38,813 nucleotides of DNA from a virus. This document shows positions 28,268 to 35,350 of the stretch, one piece after another; position 1 is the stretch's first letter, and every line of letters starts with the position of its first letter. The notes under the pieces are model-generated. The model was given only the letters and a program-made list of their open reading frames with translations. It had not been told where the DNA came from and made no database searches. The stretch is taken from the IMG/VR virus record IMGVR_UViG_3300021963_000294, positions 1-38,813 of that record. One strand, 5' to 3'. Made by a program: the position numbers and the translations under genes.

Positions 28268-29332
28268 ATGGCTGAGACCAGCTATGGCGTGAACGACGCC
28301 CTTGCCGTGAAGCTCTGGAGCAGGAAGCTCTTTCAGGAAGCCCTGAAGGAAACCTACATCGAACGCTTTATCGGCACGTCGAGCAACAGCCTCATCGTCC
28401 GCAAGGACGAAACCAGCAAGTCGGCGGGTGACAAGATCACCTACGGCCTGCGTATGCAGCTTTCCGGCGACGGCGTCCAGGGTGACGCGATCCTGGAGGG
28501 CAACGAGGAAGCCCTGACGACCTATTCGGACAGCCTGTTCATCAACCAGCTTCGCCACGCGGTGAAGTCGGCGGGCAAGATGTCCGAACAGCGTGTGCCG
28601 TTCTCGGTGGGCGACGAGGCGATGCAGGGCCTCAAGGACTGGCTGGCGGACAAGATGGACGCCGGTTTCATCAACCAGATTGCCGGCTATTCGGACCAGA
28701 CCGATACCCGCTACACCGGCAACAACACGGCTGTCGCGCCGACCGCATCGACCCGCATCATCGTCACCGAAGCGGGTTCGACCACGGAAAGCCAGATCGA
28801 CAGCGGCGACCTGTTCGATATCACCTACATCGACAAGGCCGTTACTCTGGCCAAGACGGCGACCCCGTACATCCGCCCCGTCCGCGTGGACGGCAAGGAT
28901 ATGTACGTGATGTTCCTCCACCCGTACCAGGTCCGCGATCTTCGCATCTCGACGACCACGGGCCAGTGGCTGGACATCCAGAAGGCCGCGATGACCGGCG
29001 GGCAGACCACGAACAACCCGATCTTCACCGGGGCGCTCGGCGTCTACAACAACGTGGTGCTGCACGAGAGCACCCGTATGCCGGTCGGCACCAACTCGGG
29101 AACCCCGATCACCACGGTCCGCCGTGCGGTGTTCTGCGGTGCCCAGGCCGCGACCATTGCCTTCGGGCAGGGTTACGGCGGCGGTGGCCTCGGCGGCAAC
29201 TGGACCGAGAAGCTGTTCGACTACGGCAATCAGCTTGGTGTCGCTGGCGGCATCATCTGGGGCCTGAAGAAGAACGTGTTCAACTCGACGGACTTCGCGA
29301 CCATCGTCGTGTCGTCCTACGCGGCGGCATAA
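28268..29332 (+). CDS. Major capsid protein, N4-gp56 family
   Basis: 354 residues, with AAGGAG upstream. SYGVNDALAVKLWSRKLFQE, ETYIERFIGTSSNSLI, KSAGDKITYGLRMQLSGDGV and RVPFSVGDEAMQGLKDWLAD mark the HK97-fold N4-gp56 family. MYVMFLHPYQVRDLR and the C-terminal AATIAFGQGYGGGGLGGNWT agree. It forms the icosahedral shell; no processing site is evident. Confidence 0.93.
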   Translation: MAETSYGVNDALAVKLWSRKLFQEALKETYIERFIGTSSNSLIVRKDETSKSAGDKITYGLRMQLSGDGVQGDAILEGNEEALTTYSDSLFINQLRHAVKSAGKMSEQRVPFSVGDEAMQGLKDWLADKMDAGFINQIAGYSDQTDTRYTGNNTAVAPTASTRIIVTEAGSTTESQIDSGDLFDITYIDKAVTLAKTATPYIRPVRVDGKDMYVMFLHPYQVRDLRISTTTGQWLDIQKAAMTGGQTTNNPIFTGALGVYNNVVLHESTRMPVGTNSGTPITTVRRAVFCGAQAATIAFGQGYGGGGLGGNWTEKLFDYGNQLGVAGGIIWGLKKNVFNSTDFATIVVSSYAAA

Positions 29333-29345
29333 GGAGGCATGAACA

Positions 29346-29759
29346 ATGGCCACTGACACCGCTGGCACCAGCGCCCGCCTTCTGCCCTTCCAGGCGGTCC
29401 ACTACATCCGGAAGGACATCACCTACGCCGATGACGGGGATACTGTCGTGGTCGGCGTCCTGCCGGCTGGCGCGGTCATCATCAAGGCCGCGTCTGGCGT
29501 CAACATCTCGACGGCGTTTGACGGCAACTCGTCCAACGTCCTCGATATCGGCTACTCGACCGACAGTGGCACGAACAACCTCGCCACTCAGCTTGCGCTG
29601 GGCACGGCCACGTTCGTTCCGCTCGATGAGGCGACGGGCGGCAACTACATGGGCGCGACCACCGACCGGACCATATCGGCATTGGTGACTTCGACCGCAT
29701 CGGCGACAGCCGGCGTCGGTCAGATCATCATCGCCTATATCCCGGCGGCTCGTACCTGA
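29346..29759 (+). CDS. Small beta-rich head protein, paralogue 1
   Basis: 137 residues from MATDTAGTSARLLPFQAVHY. The pattern 'ARLLPFQAVHYIRKDITY... GAVIIKAASGVNISTAFDGNSSNV...' recurs in the next two genes, so the three are paralogues. Small, beta-rich and directly after the capsid gene, they are plausible decoration or head-fibre proteins (inference). Confidence 0.65.
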   Translation: MATDTAGTSARLLPFQAVHYIRKDITYADDGDTVVVGVLPAGAVIIKAASGVNISTAFDGNSSNVLDIGYSTDSGTNNLATQLALGTATFVPLDEATGGNYMGATTDRTISALVTSTASATAGVGQIIIAYIPAART

Positions 29760-29765
29760 TCGACC

Positions 29766-29789
29766 GGGGGAGGGCTTCGGCTCTCCCCC
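29766..29789 (+). terminator. Strong UUCG-capped hairpin after capsid genes
   Basis: A 10-bp stem (one G-U) with a TTCG loop: GGGGGAGGGC, TTCG, GCTCTCCCCC. No T-run follows, so a stabiliser or processing/partial terminator that sets capsid mRNA abundance is likelier than a full stop. Confidence 0.5.
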
Positions 29790-29811
29790 ATCACCATCAT
29801 GGAGAGATAAC

Positions 29812-30219
29812 ATGGCCACAGACACAACGGGCAGCGCCGCCCGGCTCGCACCATATCAGGTGACGCATTACGTGCGCGGCTCCGTGGCCTTCAACACGGC
29901 GCATATCAGCGAGGCGGCTGCGGTCGCCATCGGCATCATTCCCTCGGGCGCGCTGGTGCTGCGAACGCATGTCGCCGTCACCGCCGCCTTCAACGCGGCG
30001 ACAACCAACGTGCTTATCGTCGGCACGTCCTCCGATGACGACTTGTTCGTCGATGCGGATGACGTGGACGAAACCGCCATCGCGGTAACATCCGGCATCA
30101 CCACGGGCGTCGGCGTGCTGGCGGCTGACACCAAGGTCTATGTCAAGTACAGCCAGACCGGCACCGCCGCGACGGCGGGCGCGGCGACCATCGTCATCGA
30201 ATACATTCCGGGAGCCTGA
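29812..30219 (+). CDS. Small beta-rich head protein, paralogue 2
   Basis: 135 residues from MATDTTGSAARLAPYQVTHY, closest to paralogue 1 at the N-terminus (MATDT-x-G) and to paralogue 3 at the C-terminus (KYSQTGTAATAGAATIVIEY). The middle holds TAAFNAATTNVLIVGTSSDD. GGAGAG precedes its ATG after the strong hairpin, so its expression could differ from that of the capsid gene. Confidence 0.65.
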   Translation: MATDTTGSAARLAPYQVTHYVRGSVAFNTAHISEAAAVAIGIIPSGALVLRTHVAVTAAFNAATTNVLIVGTSSDDDLFVDADDVDETAIAVTSGITTGVGVLAADTKVYVKYSQTGTAATAGAATIVIEYIPGA

Positions 30220-30221
30220 TC

Positions 30222-30617
30222 ATGCCATTCCAGCCAGTCGTAGAGGCCCGCAAGGCTCTGGTGCAGTTCATCCAGGGGTCCATTGCGTTCGACACCGCCA
30301 GCGCGGCCACGGGCGTATCCATGGGCACGCTGCCGGCCAATTCGTACATCGTTGACATCGTGGTCAAGGTCACGACTGCGTTCAACGCGGGGACCACCAA
30401 CGTCCTCAAGGTCGGCAAGACCGGCACGCTCGGGGCCTATGTCGATACCGCCGACGTGGACGAGACATCGGCGACGGCGCAGCGCGTGACCACCGGCATC
30501 GGCTCCATCGGGGCGACCGCCGTTCCGGTGCTGATTTCCTATGCCCAGACCGGCACCGCGGCGACCACGGGCGCGGCCACCGTGACCATCACCTACATCA
30601 ACACCGGCGCTGTCTAA
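30222..30617 (+). CDS. Small beta-rich head protein, paralogue 3
   Basis: 131 residues from MPFQPVVEARKALVQFIQGS. Shares TTAFNAGTTNVLKVGKTG and YAQTGTAATTGAATVTITYI with paralogue 2, but lacks the MATDT opening. Overlaps the adaptor gene by one base (TAATG). Confidence 0.65.
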   Translation: MPFQPVVEARKALVQFIQGSIAFDTASAATGVSMGTLPANSYIVDIVVKVTTAFNAGTTNVLKVGKTGTLGAYVDTADVDETSATAQRVTTGIGSIGATAVPVLISYAQTGTAATTGAATVTITYINTGAV

Positions 30618-31258
30618 TGAGCACCTATGGCGACATGAAAACCCGGATTGCGGACGAACTGTCCCGGTCGGACCTGTCGTCGCAGATCGCGCTCGAGGTA
30701 TTGTCGGCGATCTCGCATTACGAAAACCAGCGGTGGTCATGGAGTGAAATCCGCGCCACCGCCAGCACCACGGCGAACGTGGCCTTTGTCGCCGTGCCGT
30801 CCAACTTCCTCGACGAGGACTCGATGAAGCTGACGGTGAACGGCGACTACCAGCTGTTGAGCCGGGTGTCGTACGAATACATCGACCGCATCGACAGCGG
30901 CGACCAGACGGGGGAGCCGTTCTACTACGCCTTCTATGCCGACCAGATACGGCTCTACCCGATCCCGGATGCGACATACACGCTGACCTTTTCCTACATC
31001 GGCTCGCAGACCGCCCTGTCTGCCGATGCCGATACGAACGACTGGACCAACGAGGCGGAGACGCTGATCCGGGCGCGGGCCAAGGCGGCGGTGAAGATGA
31101 ACTACCTCAACGACGCTGGGGCGATTGCCGAGGCGCAGGCCTACGCGCTGAACCGGCTCGACTTCCTGTGCACGGCGGAAGCGTCGGCGTTCAACTCGCT
31201 CAGGCGCAAGGCCGACATGCGGACCGCCACCGGGACAATCCAGGCGTATTGCATATGA
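30617..31258 (+). CDS. Head-to-tail adaptor protein
   Basis: 213 residues. An N-terminal helix (MKTRIADELSRSDLSSQIAL) leads to SAISHYENQRWSWSEIRATA (about residues 31-50), then beta strands with IRLYPIPDATYTLTFSYIG and a helical C-terminus. This is the usual pattern of phage adaptor proteins that sit under the portal. ATGA-coupled to the stopper gene. Confidence 0.75.
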   Translation: MSTYGDMKTRIADELSRSDLSSQIALEVLSAISHYENQRWSWSEIRATASTTANVAFVAVPSNFLDEDSMKLTVNGDYQLLSRVSYEYIDRIDSGDQTGEPFYYAFYADQIRLYPIPDATYTLTFSYIGSQTALSADADTNDWTNEAETLIRARAKAAVKMNYLNDAGAIAEAQAYALNRLDFLCTAEASAFNSLRRKADMRTATGTIQAYCI

Positions 31259-32718
31259 AGCAAACCCTCGCCTTCGCCGATTACATGCCGGACCAGCCCG
31301 ACTTCAGCAATCCGGGCGTGCCGCTGGCGACCAACGTCATTCCGAAGGCGCGGACATTCGGCCCGCTGGCGGCGATTGCCGGGTATACTTCCGCGCTGGC
31401 CGCTGCCCCGAAGGGCGGATACAGCTTCCAGCGCAACGGCACCAACTACGTGTTCGCCGGCACGGCCACGGCGCTCTACAAGCTGGAGGCGGCAAAGACA
31501 TGGGAGACGGTAACAAGATCGTCAGGCGTGGCCTACGCGACCGCTACCGACGACGCATGGCGGTTCGTCGATTACGGAACCTATGTGGTGGCGGTCAACG
31601 GCACCGATGCGACGCAGTATTACGAGGTCGGCGTTTCGACCGATTTCGAGCCGCTGTCCGGGTCGCCGCCGATTGCCCATCATATCGCCATCGTCAAGCA
31701 GTTCCTCGTCATGGGCAACCTCTCGACCGACAGCACCAAGGTCCAGTGGAGCGCGCAAGGCTCGCCAACCGGCTGGACGGCGGGCGTGGGGCTTTCAGAC
31801 AGCCAGATACTCCCGGACGGTGGCGAGGTGGTCGGCCTGACGGGCGGCGAATACGGGCTGGTGTTCCAGCGCCGGGCGATACAGAGAATGGACTACCAGC
31901 CGGGCAGCCCGCTGATCTTCTCGTTCTCGCCCATCGTCTCTGGGGAAAACGCGGTCGGTTGCCTGGCAGCCGGGTCCATCGTCGAGCATCGCGGCGGGGT
32001 GTATTTCATATCCGACAACGGCTTCGAGTATTGCGACGGCGTTTCGGTGAGGAACATCGGCACCCAGCGGATCAATGATTTCTTCCTCACCGATCTTGAC
32101 CGGGCGCTGACATACCTGGTGACGGCAGCGGTCGATCCGATCCTCGGCTTTATCATGTGGTCCTATCCCGGACAGGGGAATACCGGGTCGGCCAATCACC
32201 AGATCATCTACAACCCGTTCGTGGACAAGTGGTCCTACGCCGAACAGACCGCCCAGTTCCTGATGCAGGGCTATTCGTTCGGCTACACGCTGGACGACCT
32301 TGACGCGATCACCACCAGTCTGGACCTGCTGCCGTACTCGCTCGATAGCGTCTACTGGCAGGCCGGCGCGGTGCTTCTCGGGGCCTTTGACAGCAACAAC
32401 AAGTTCGGCTTCTTCAACGGCCTTGCCCTGGAGGCGACCATCGAAACGACGGAATGGGGCGGCGACAGCACGGCGCTGGTGACGGCTGCCAGGCCTTTGG
32501 TTGCTGGTGTGTCCACCTGTGAAATCGAGATCGGCTCACGCTACCGGCAATCCGACGATCCGACCTATTCGACCGCCGCGGCGATGGCGACGGTCGGCAA
32601 GTGCTTCATGCGCTCCAACGGCAGATACCACCGGGCGCGGCTGACGATCCCGTCGCAAACCTTCTGGAGCCATGCCCAGGGCGTGGACATCGAATACGAA
32701 TACACGGGTGACCGATGA
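31255..32718 (+). CDS. Tail stopper / packaged-DNA stabilisation (gp10-like)
   Basis: 487 residues from ATG 31255, overlapping the adaptor stop by ATGA. The beta-propeller-like sequence has repeated 'NGTNYVFAGTATALYKLE' and 'VDYGTYVVAVNGTDATQYYE' blades, then KQFLVMGNLSTDSTKVQWSA, IYNPFVDKWSYAEQTAQFLM and others, as in P22 gp10-type plug proteins. It closes the portal-adaptor channel and docks the tail needle or fibres. Confidence 0.75.
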   Translation: MKQTLAFADYMPDQPDFSNPGVPLATNVIPKARTFGPLAAIAGYTSALAAAPKGGYSFQRNGTNYVFAGTATALYKLEAAKTWETVTRSSGVAYATATDDAWRFVDYGTYVVAVNGTDATQYYEVGVSTDFEPLSGSPPIAHHIAIVKQFLVMGNLSTDSTKVQWSAQGSPTGWTAGVGLSDSQILPDGGEVVGLTGGEYGLVFQRRAIQRMDYQPGSPLIFSFSPIVSGENAVGCLAAGSIVEHRGGVYFISDNGFEYCDGVSVRNIGTQRINDFFLTDLDRALTYLVTAAVDPILGFIMWSYPGQGNTGSANHQIIYNPFVDKWSYAEQTAQFLMQGYSFGYTLDDLDAITTSLDLLPYSLDSVYWQAGAVLLGAFDSNNKFGFFNGLALEATIETTEWGGDSTALVTAARPLVAGVSTCEIEIGSRYRQSDDPTYSTAAAMATVGKCFMRSNGRYHRARLTIPSQTFWSHAQGVDIEYEYTGDR

Positions 32719-33095
32719 TTGCCTCGCGCTTCGACACATCTCCCGGCTCGCTGGCGCGGTGGGTGTCATCGGTGGCCAACGACATCAACAACCTGCATCC
32801 GAGGGCGCGGGGCCGGTTCTGGAAAACCATCACCGGGGCGACTTCGGTCAACGAGAACTGGACGTTCATCCTGTGCGATGCCTCGGGGGGCGCGGTGACG
32901 CCGACCCTGCCGACCGGCATGCCGAAGGACCATGAGATTGTGTTTCAGGACAGCGGGTCGGCTGGAACCAACAACATCACCATCACCAGGGGCGGGACGG
33001 ACACCATCAACGGGGCCAATACGCTGGTAATCAGCACCAACTATGGACGCAAGACGCTGATCAGCGACGGCGCGGGGAAGTGGTACGCGGCATGA
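32715..33095 (+). CDS. Small beta-rich tail or fibre protein
   Basis: 126 residues from MIASRFDTSPGSLARWVSSV, ATGA-coupled on both sides. N-terminal helix, then a beta pattern (TGATSVNENWTFILCDASGG; ITRGGTDTINGANTLVISTN; TLISDGAGKWYAA) typical of short phage fibre tips. Likely virion-associated; function not defined. Confidence 0.6.
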   Translation: MIASRFDTSPGSLARWVSSVANDINNLHPRARGRFWKTITGATSVNENWTFILCDASGGAVTPTLPTGMPKDHEIVFQDSGSAGTNNITITRGGTDTINGANTLVISTNYGRKTLISDGAGKWYAA

Positions 33096-33634
33096 GGAAT
33101 TTCTTGCGGCTGGCGGAAGGCGTCGATGTCCTCCCGTTGGTTCATTCGCTGCACCGGCAGCCGGAACTGTGGAAAAAGGATTGCCGCACCAAGCTGGACA
33201 TCTTCAAGGATACCGAGGAGATCATCCTCCGGTTTTTCGAGTACGAGGACGACGCCGATGACCCGGCTGACATGATGACGCTGCATTTCCTGCACACATG
33301 GGACTGCCTGCCGGAAGTGAAGCCTATCGTGCTGGACCTGATGCGGCGTGTCGGGGCGTATTCGCTGGAACGGTCATTCATCTCCCGGCTTCCGCCTGGC
33401 GGGCGCATCCTGCCCCATGCGGACAGTCGCGGACCCTACGCCAATCTGCCGGACATCGCCCGTTATCATGTCGTGCTGCAAGGTCTGCCCGGCTCCAACT
33501 TCCGCTGCGGCGAGGAGTGGGTGCACATGAAAACCGGCGACGTGTGGTCGTTCAACGCAAGGGAAGAGCACGAGGTTGTCAACAATTCGGCGGATGACCG
33601 GATACACCTTCTGGTGGACATGAGGCTGATGTGA
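33092..33634 (+). CDS. Aspartyl/asparaginyl hydroxylase-like 2OG oxygenase
   Basis: 180 residues from MRNFLRLAEGVDVLPL. The catalytic core is ERSFISRLPPGGRILPHADS (residues 93-112, iron ligands H109 and D111), followed by ARYHVVLQGLPGSNFRCGEE, then MKTGDVWSFNAREEHEVVNN with H160 and R170 for 2-oxoglutarate. This is the double-stranded beta-helix of Asp/Asn beta-hydroxylases, which modify proteins. ATGA start and GTGA end tie it to structural and acetyltransferase genes, so its target may be a phage virion protein (inference). Confidence 0.8.
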   Translation: MRNFLRLAEGVDVLPLVHSLHRQPELWKKDCRTKLDIFKDTEEIILRFFEYEDDADDPADMMTLHFLHTWDCLPEVKPIVLDLMRRVGAYSLERSFISRLPPGGRILPHADSRGPYANLPDIARYHVVLQGLPGSNFRCGEEWVHMKTGDVWSFNAREEHEVVNNSADDRIHLLVDMRLM

Positions 33635-34086
33635 TCACGGCACAGGTCGAGAGCATGTTCGACGCGCTCGACGAGGCGTTGCCGATGCTGCGCCAGCATT
33701 ACGAGGAACTGGCGCTCAACAAGGACAAGGTGCCGCTCGATCCCGATTGGGAAACCTATCGCCGGATGGAAGCGCAAGGGTCGATCCTTTGCGTCACCCT
33801 GCGGCAGAATGGCCGGCTGGTGGGCTATTACACCGGGTTCGTGGTGCCGGACCTGCACTACAAAACGTGCCTGTCGCTGAAGATGGATATTTTCTGGACG
33901 CATCCCGACGTGCGCGGCGGGACGGCGGGGCTGAGGCTGTTCCGGGCGGTGAAACAGGAAGCCAGGCGGCGGGGCGTCCAGCGGATATTCCACGGCACCA
34001 AGCTGCACAAGGATGCGTCACGGCTGTTCCAGTCCCTCGGGATGGAAGCGGTCGAAACCTACTATTCTGAATGGATCGGAGACTGA
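33631..34086 (+). CDS. GNAT-family acetyltransferase
   Basis: 151 residues, GTG start overlapping the hydroxylase stop. Motif A region: SLKMDIFWTHPDVRGGTAGL (acetyl-CoA-binding loop 'VRGGTAGLRLF'), motif B: HKDASRLFQSLGMEAVETYY. Residues 50-72 (ILCVTLRQNGRLVGYYTGFV) are the usual central strands. It transfers an acetyl group to an amine. Coupling to the hydroxylase inside the tail block suggests joint action on one protein or on a host target. Confidence 0.85.
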   Translation: MITAQVESMFDALDEALPMLRQHYEELALNKDKVPLDPDWETYRRMEAQGSILCVTLRQNGRLVGYYTGFVVPDLHYKTCLSLKMDIFWTHPDVRGGTAGLRLFRAVKQEARRRGVQRIFHGTKLHKDASRLFQSLGMEAVETYYSEWIGD

Positions 34087-34087
34087 C

Positions 34088-35350
34088 ATGGTGACAGCCG
34101 CAGTCGTTGGCGCAGCCGCCGTTGCCGGAGGTGTTTCCGGGGCGCAGGGCAAGAAAACCAAGACGTCGAGCACGAGCGTTGCCGAGCCGTACAAGCCTAC
34201 GGTTCCGTACCTGAACGACATCCTTGGCAAGTCGCAGGAACTCTACAACGCCAATCCCAATCCGTCCTATGGTCCTTCGGCCATCCCCAATCCGTCATCC
34301 CAGACGCTCGCGGCCCAGAAGCAGATCACGGCGTTGTCGAAGGCACCGACCGGCCTGATCCCGGCGGCGCAGACGGCGGTGAAAAACACCATTGCCGGCA
34401 ACTACCTGAATTCGGCTCCGGGCACCGCTCCGCTGACCACCGTGGCCACCGGAGGCGCGACCAATCCGGCGACGGCGCGCACCGCGCAACTGGCGCAGGG
34501 CTACACCGACCCGGCGATCGGCTTCAACAATGCACTCATGCGGCAGGGCTACAACGACCCGTCGCAGCCGCTCTACCGCCAGATCGCCGGGCTTCGCGCC
34601 GGCGACAATTCATCGGGCCTGTTCGGGCAGGCGTCGGGGATGCAGTCGCAGTCGCTCGGCAACCCGTATTACACCGCCGCTGGCGGGCAGACGGCGGGGC
34701 CGGGGGCTACCGGGCTTTACGGCCAACTGGCGGGCACACAGGCCGGGCAGGGGGCTTCAAGCCTCTACGGCGACCTGTCGGGCATGCGGGCGGGACCGGG
34801 CGGCACGGGGCTGTACAACCAGCTTGGCGGCATGACCGCCGACACCAGCACGCTGGGCCAGTACGGCCAGTTGTCCGGGATGCGCGGCAATGCCGACGCG
34901 CTCGGCCAGTACGCCAATGTTGGCGGGATGCGTGCCGACATGTCTGGCATGGGGGACTATGCCAATCTGGGCGGCATGCGGGCTGATATGGGCGGCATGA
35001 CCGACTTCGCCAATCTCGGGGGCATGCGTGCCGACATGTCGGGCATGGGGGACTATGCCAACATCGGCGGCATGCGGGCAACCGGCAATCCCGACAATGG
35101 AGTGTATTCCGGCCTTGCCAATGGAACCAATCCCAATGCCCAGGTGTTCGGCGACTTCGCCCAAGGCAACTTCAACCAGGGCGCGAACACCTACGAGCAA
35201 CTGGCCAACCGGCAGTACACCGACCCGTCGAGCGCGGCGATGCGGACTATCTGGTGCCGTTCGCCAATGGCTCGCTGTCGAATGTGGACAGCAATCCCTA
35301 CCTTCAAGGCATGCTGGACATTCAATCGAGGCGCATCGCCGACAGCGTGA
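34088..35350 (+). CDS. Repeat-rich internal virion protein, N-terminal frame
   Basis: Reads 420 residues to a stop at 35350, but homologous-looking sequence ends near residue 385 (YTDPSSAAM at 35242); the last 35 residues (RTIWCRSPMARCRMW...) look like out-of-frame sequence. Starts MVTAAVVGAAAVAGGVSGAQ, hydrophobic and Ala/Gly-rich, then Pro/Asn-rich. From 34781 six 16-residue repeats (GMRADMSGMGDYANLG type) follow. Moving to the -1 frame at 35242 gives SSAAM-ADYLVPFANGSLSN, which continues without interruption to 37044. Together they would make about 985 residues. Probably an ejection protein. Confidence 0.75.
   Translation: MVTAAVVGAAAVAGGVSGAQGKKTKTSSTSVAEPYKPTVPYLNDILGKSQELYNANPNPSYGPSAIPNPSSQTLAAQKQITALSKAPTGLIPAAQTAVKNTIAGNYLNSAPGTAPLTTVATGGATNPATARTAQLAQGYTDPAIGFNNALMRQGYNDPSQPLYRQIAGLRAGDNSSGLFGQASGMQSQSLGNPYYTAAGGQTAGPGATGLYGQLAGTQAGQGASSLYGDLSGMRAGPGGTGLYNQLGGMTADTSTLGQYGQLSGMRGNADALGQYANVGGMRADMSGMGDYANLGGMRADMGGMTDFANLGGMRADMSGMGDYANIGGMRATGNPDNGVYSGLANGTNPNAQVFGDFAQGNFNQGANTYEQLANRQYTDPSSAAMRTIWCRSPMARCRMWTAIPTFKACWTFNRGASPTA
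34781..35068 (+). repeat. Six 48-bp (16-residue) tandem repeats
   Basis: In-frame units beginning at 34781, 34829, 34877, 34925, 34973 and 35021, all starting Gly-Met-(R/T) and ending in (Y/F)-x-(N/Q)-(L/V/I)-(G/S). The last three are most alike. A partial seventh (GMRATG) follows. Confidence 0.9.
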
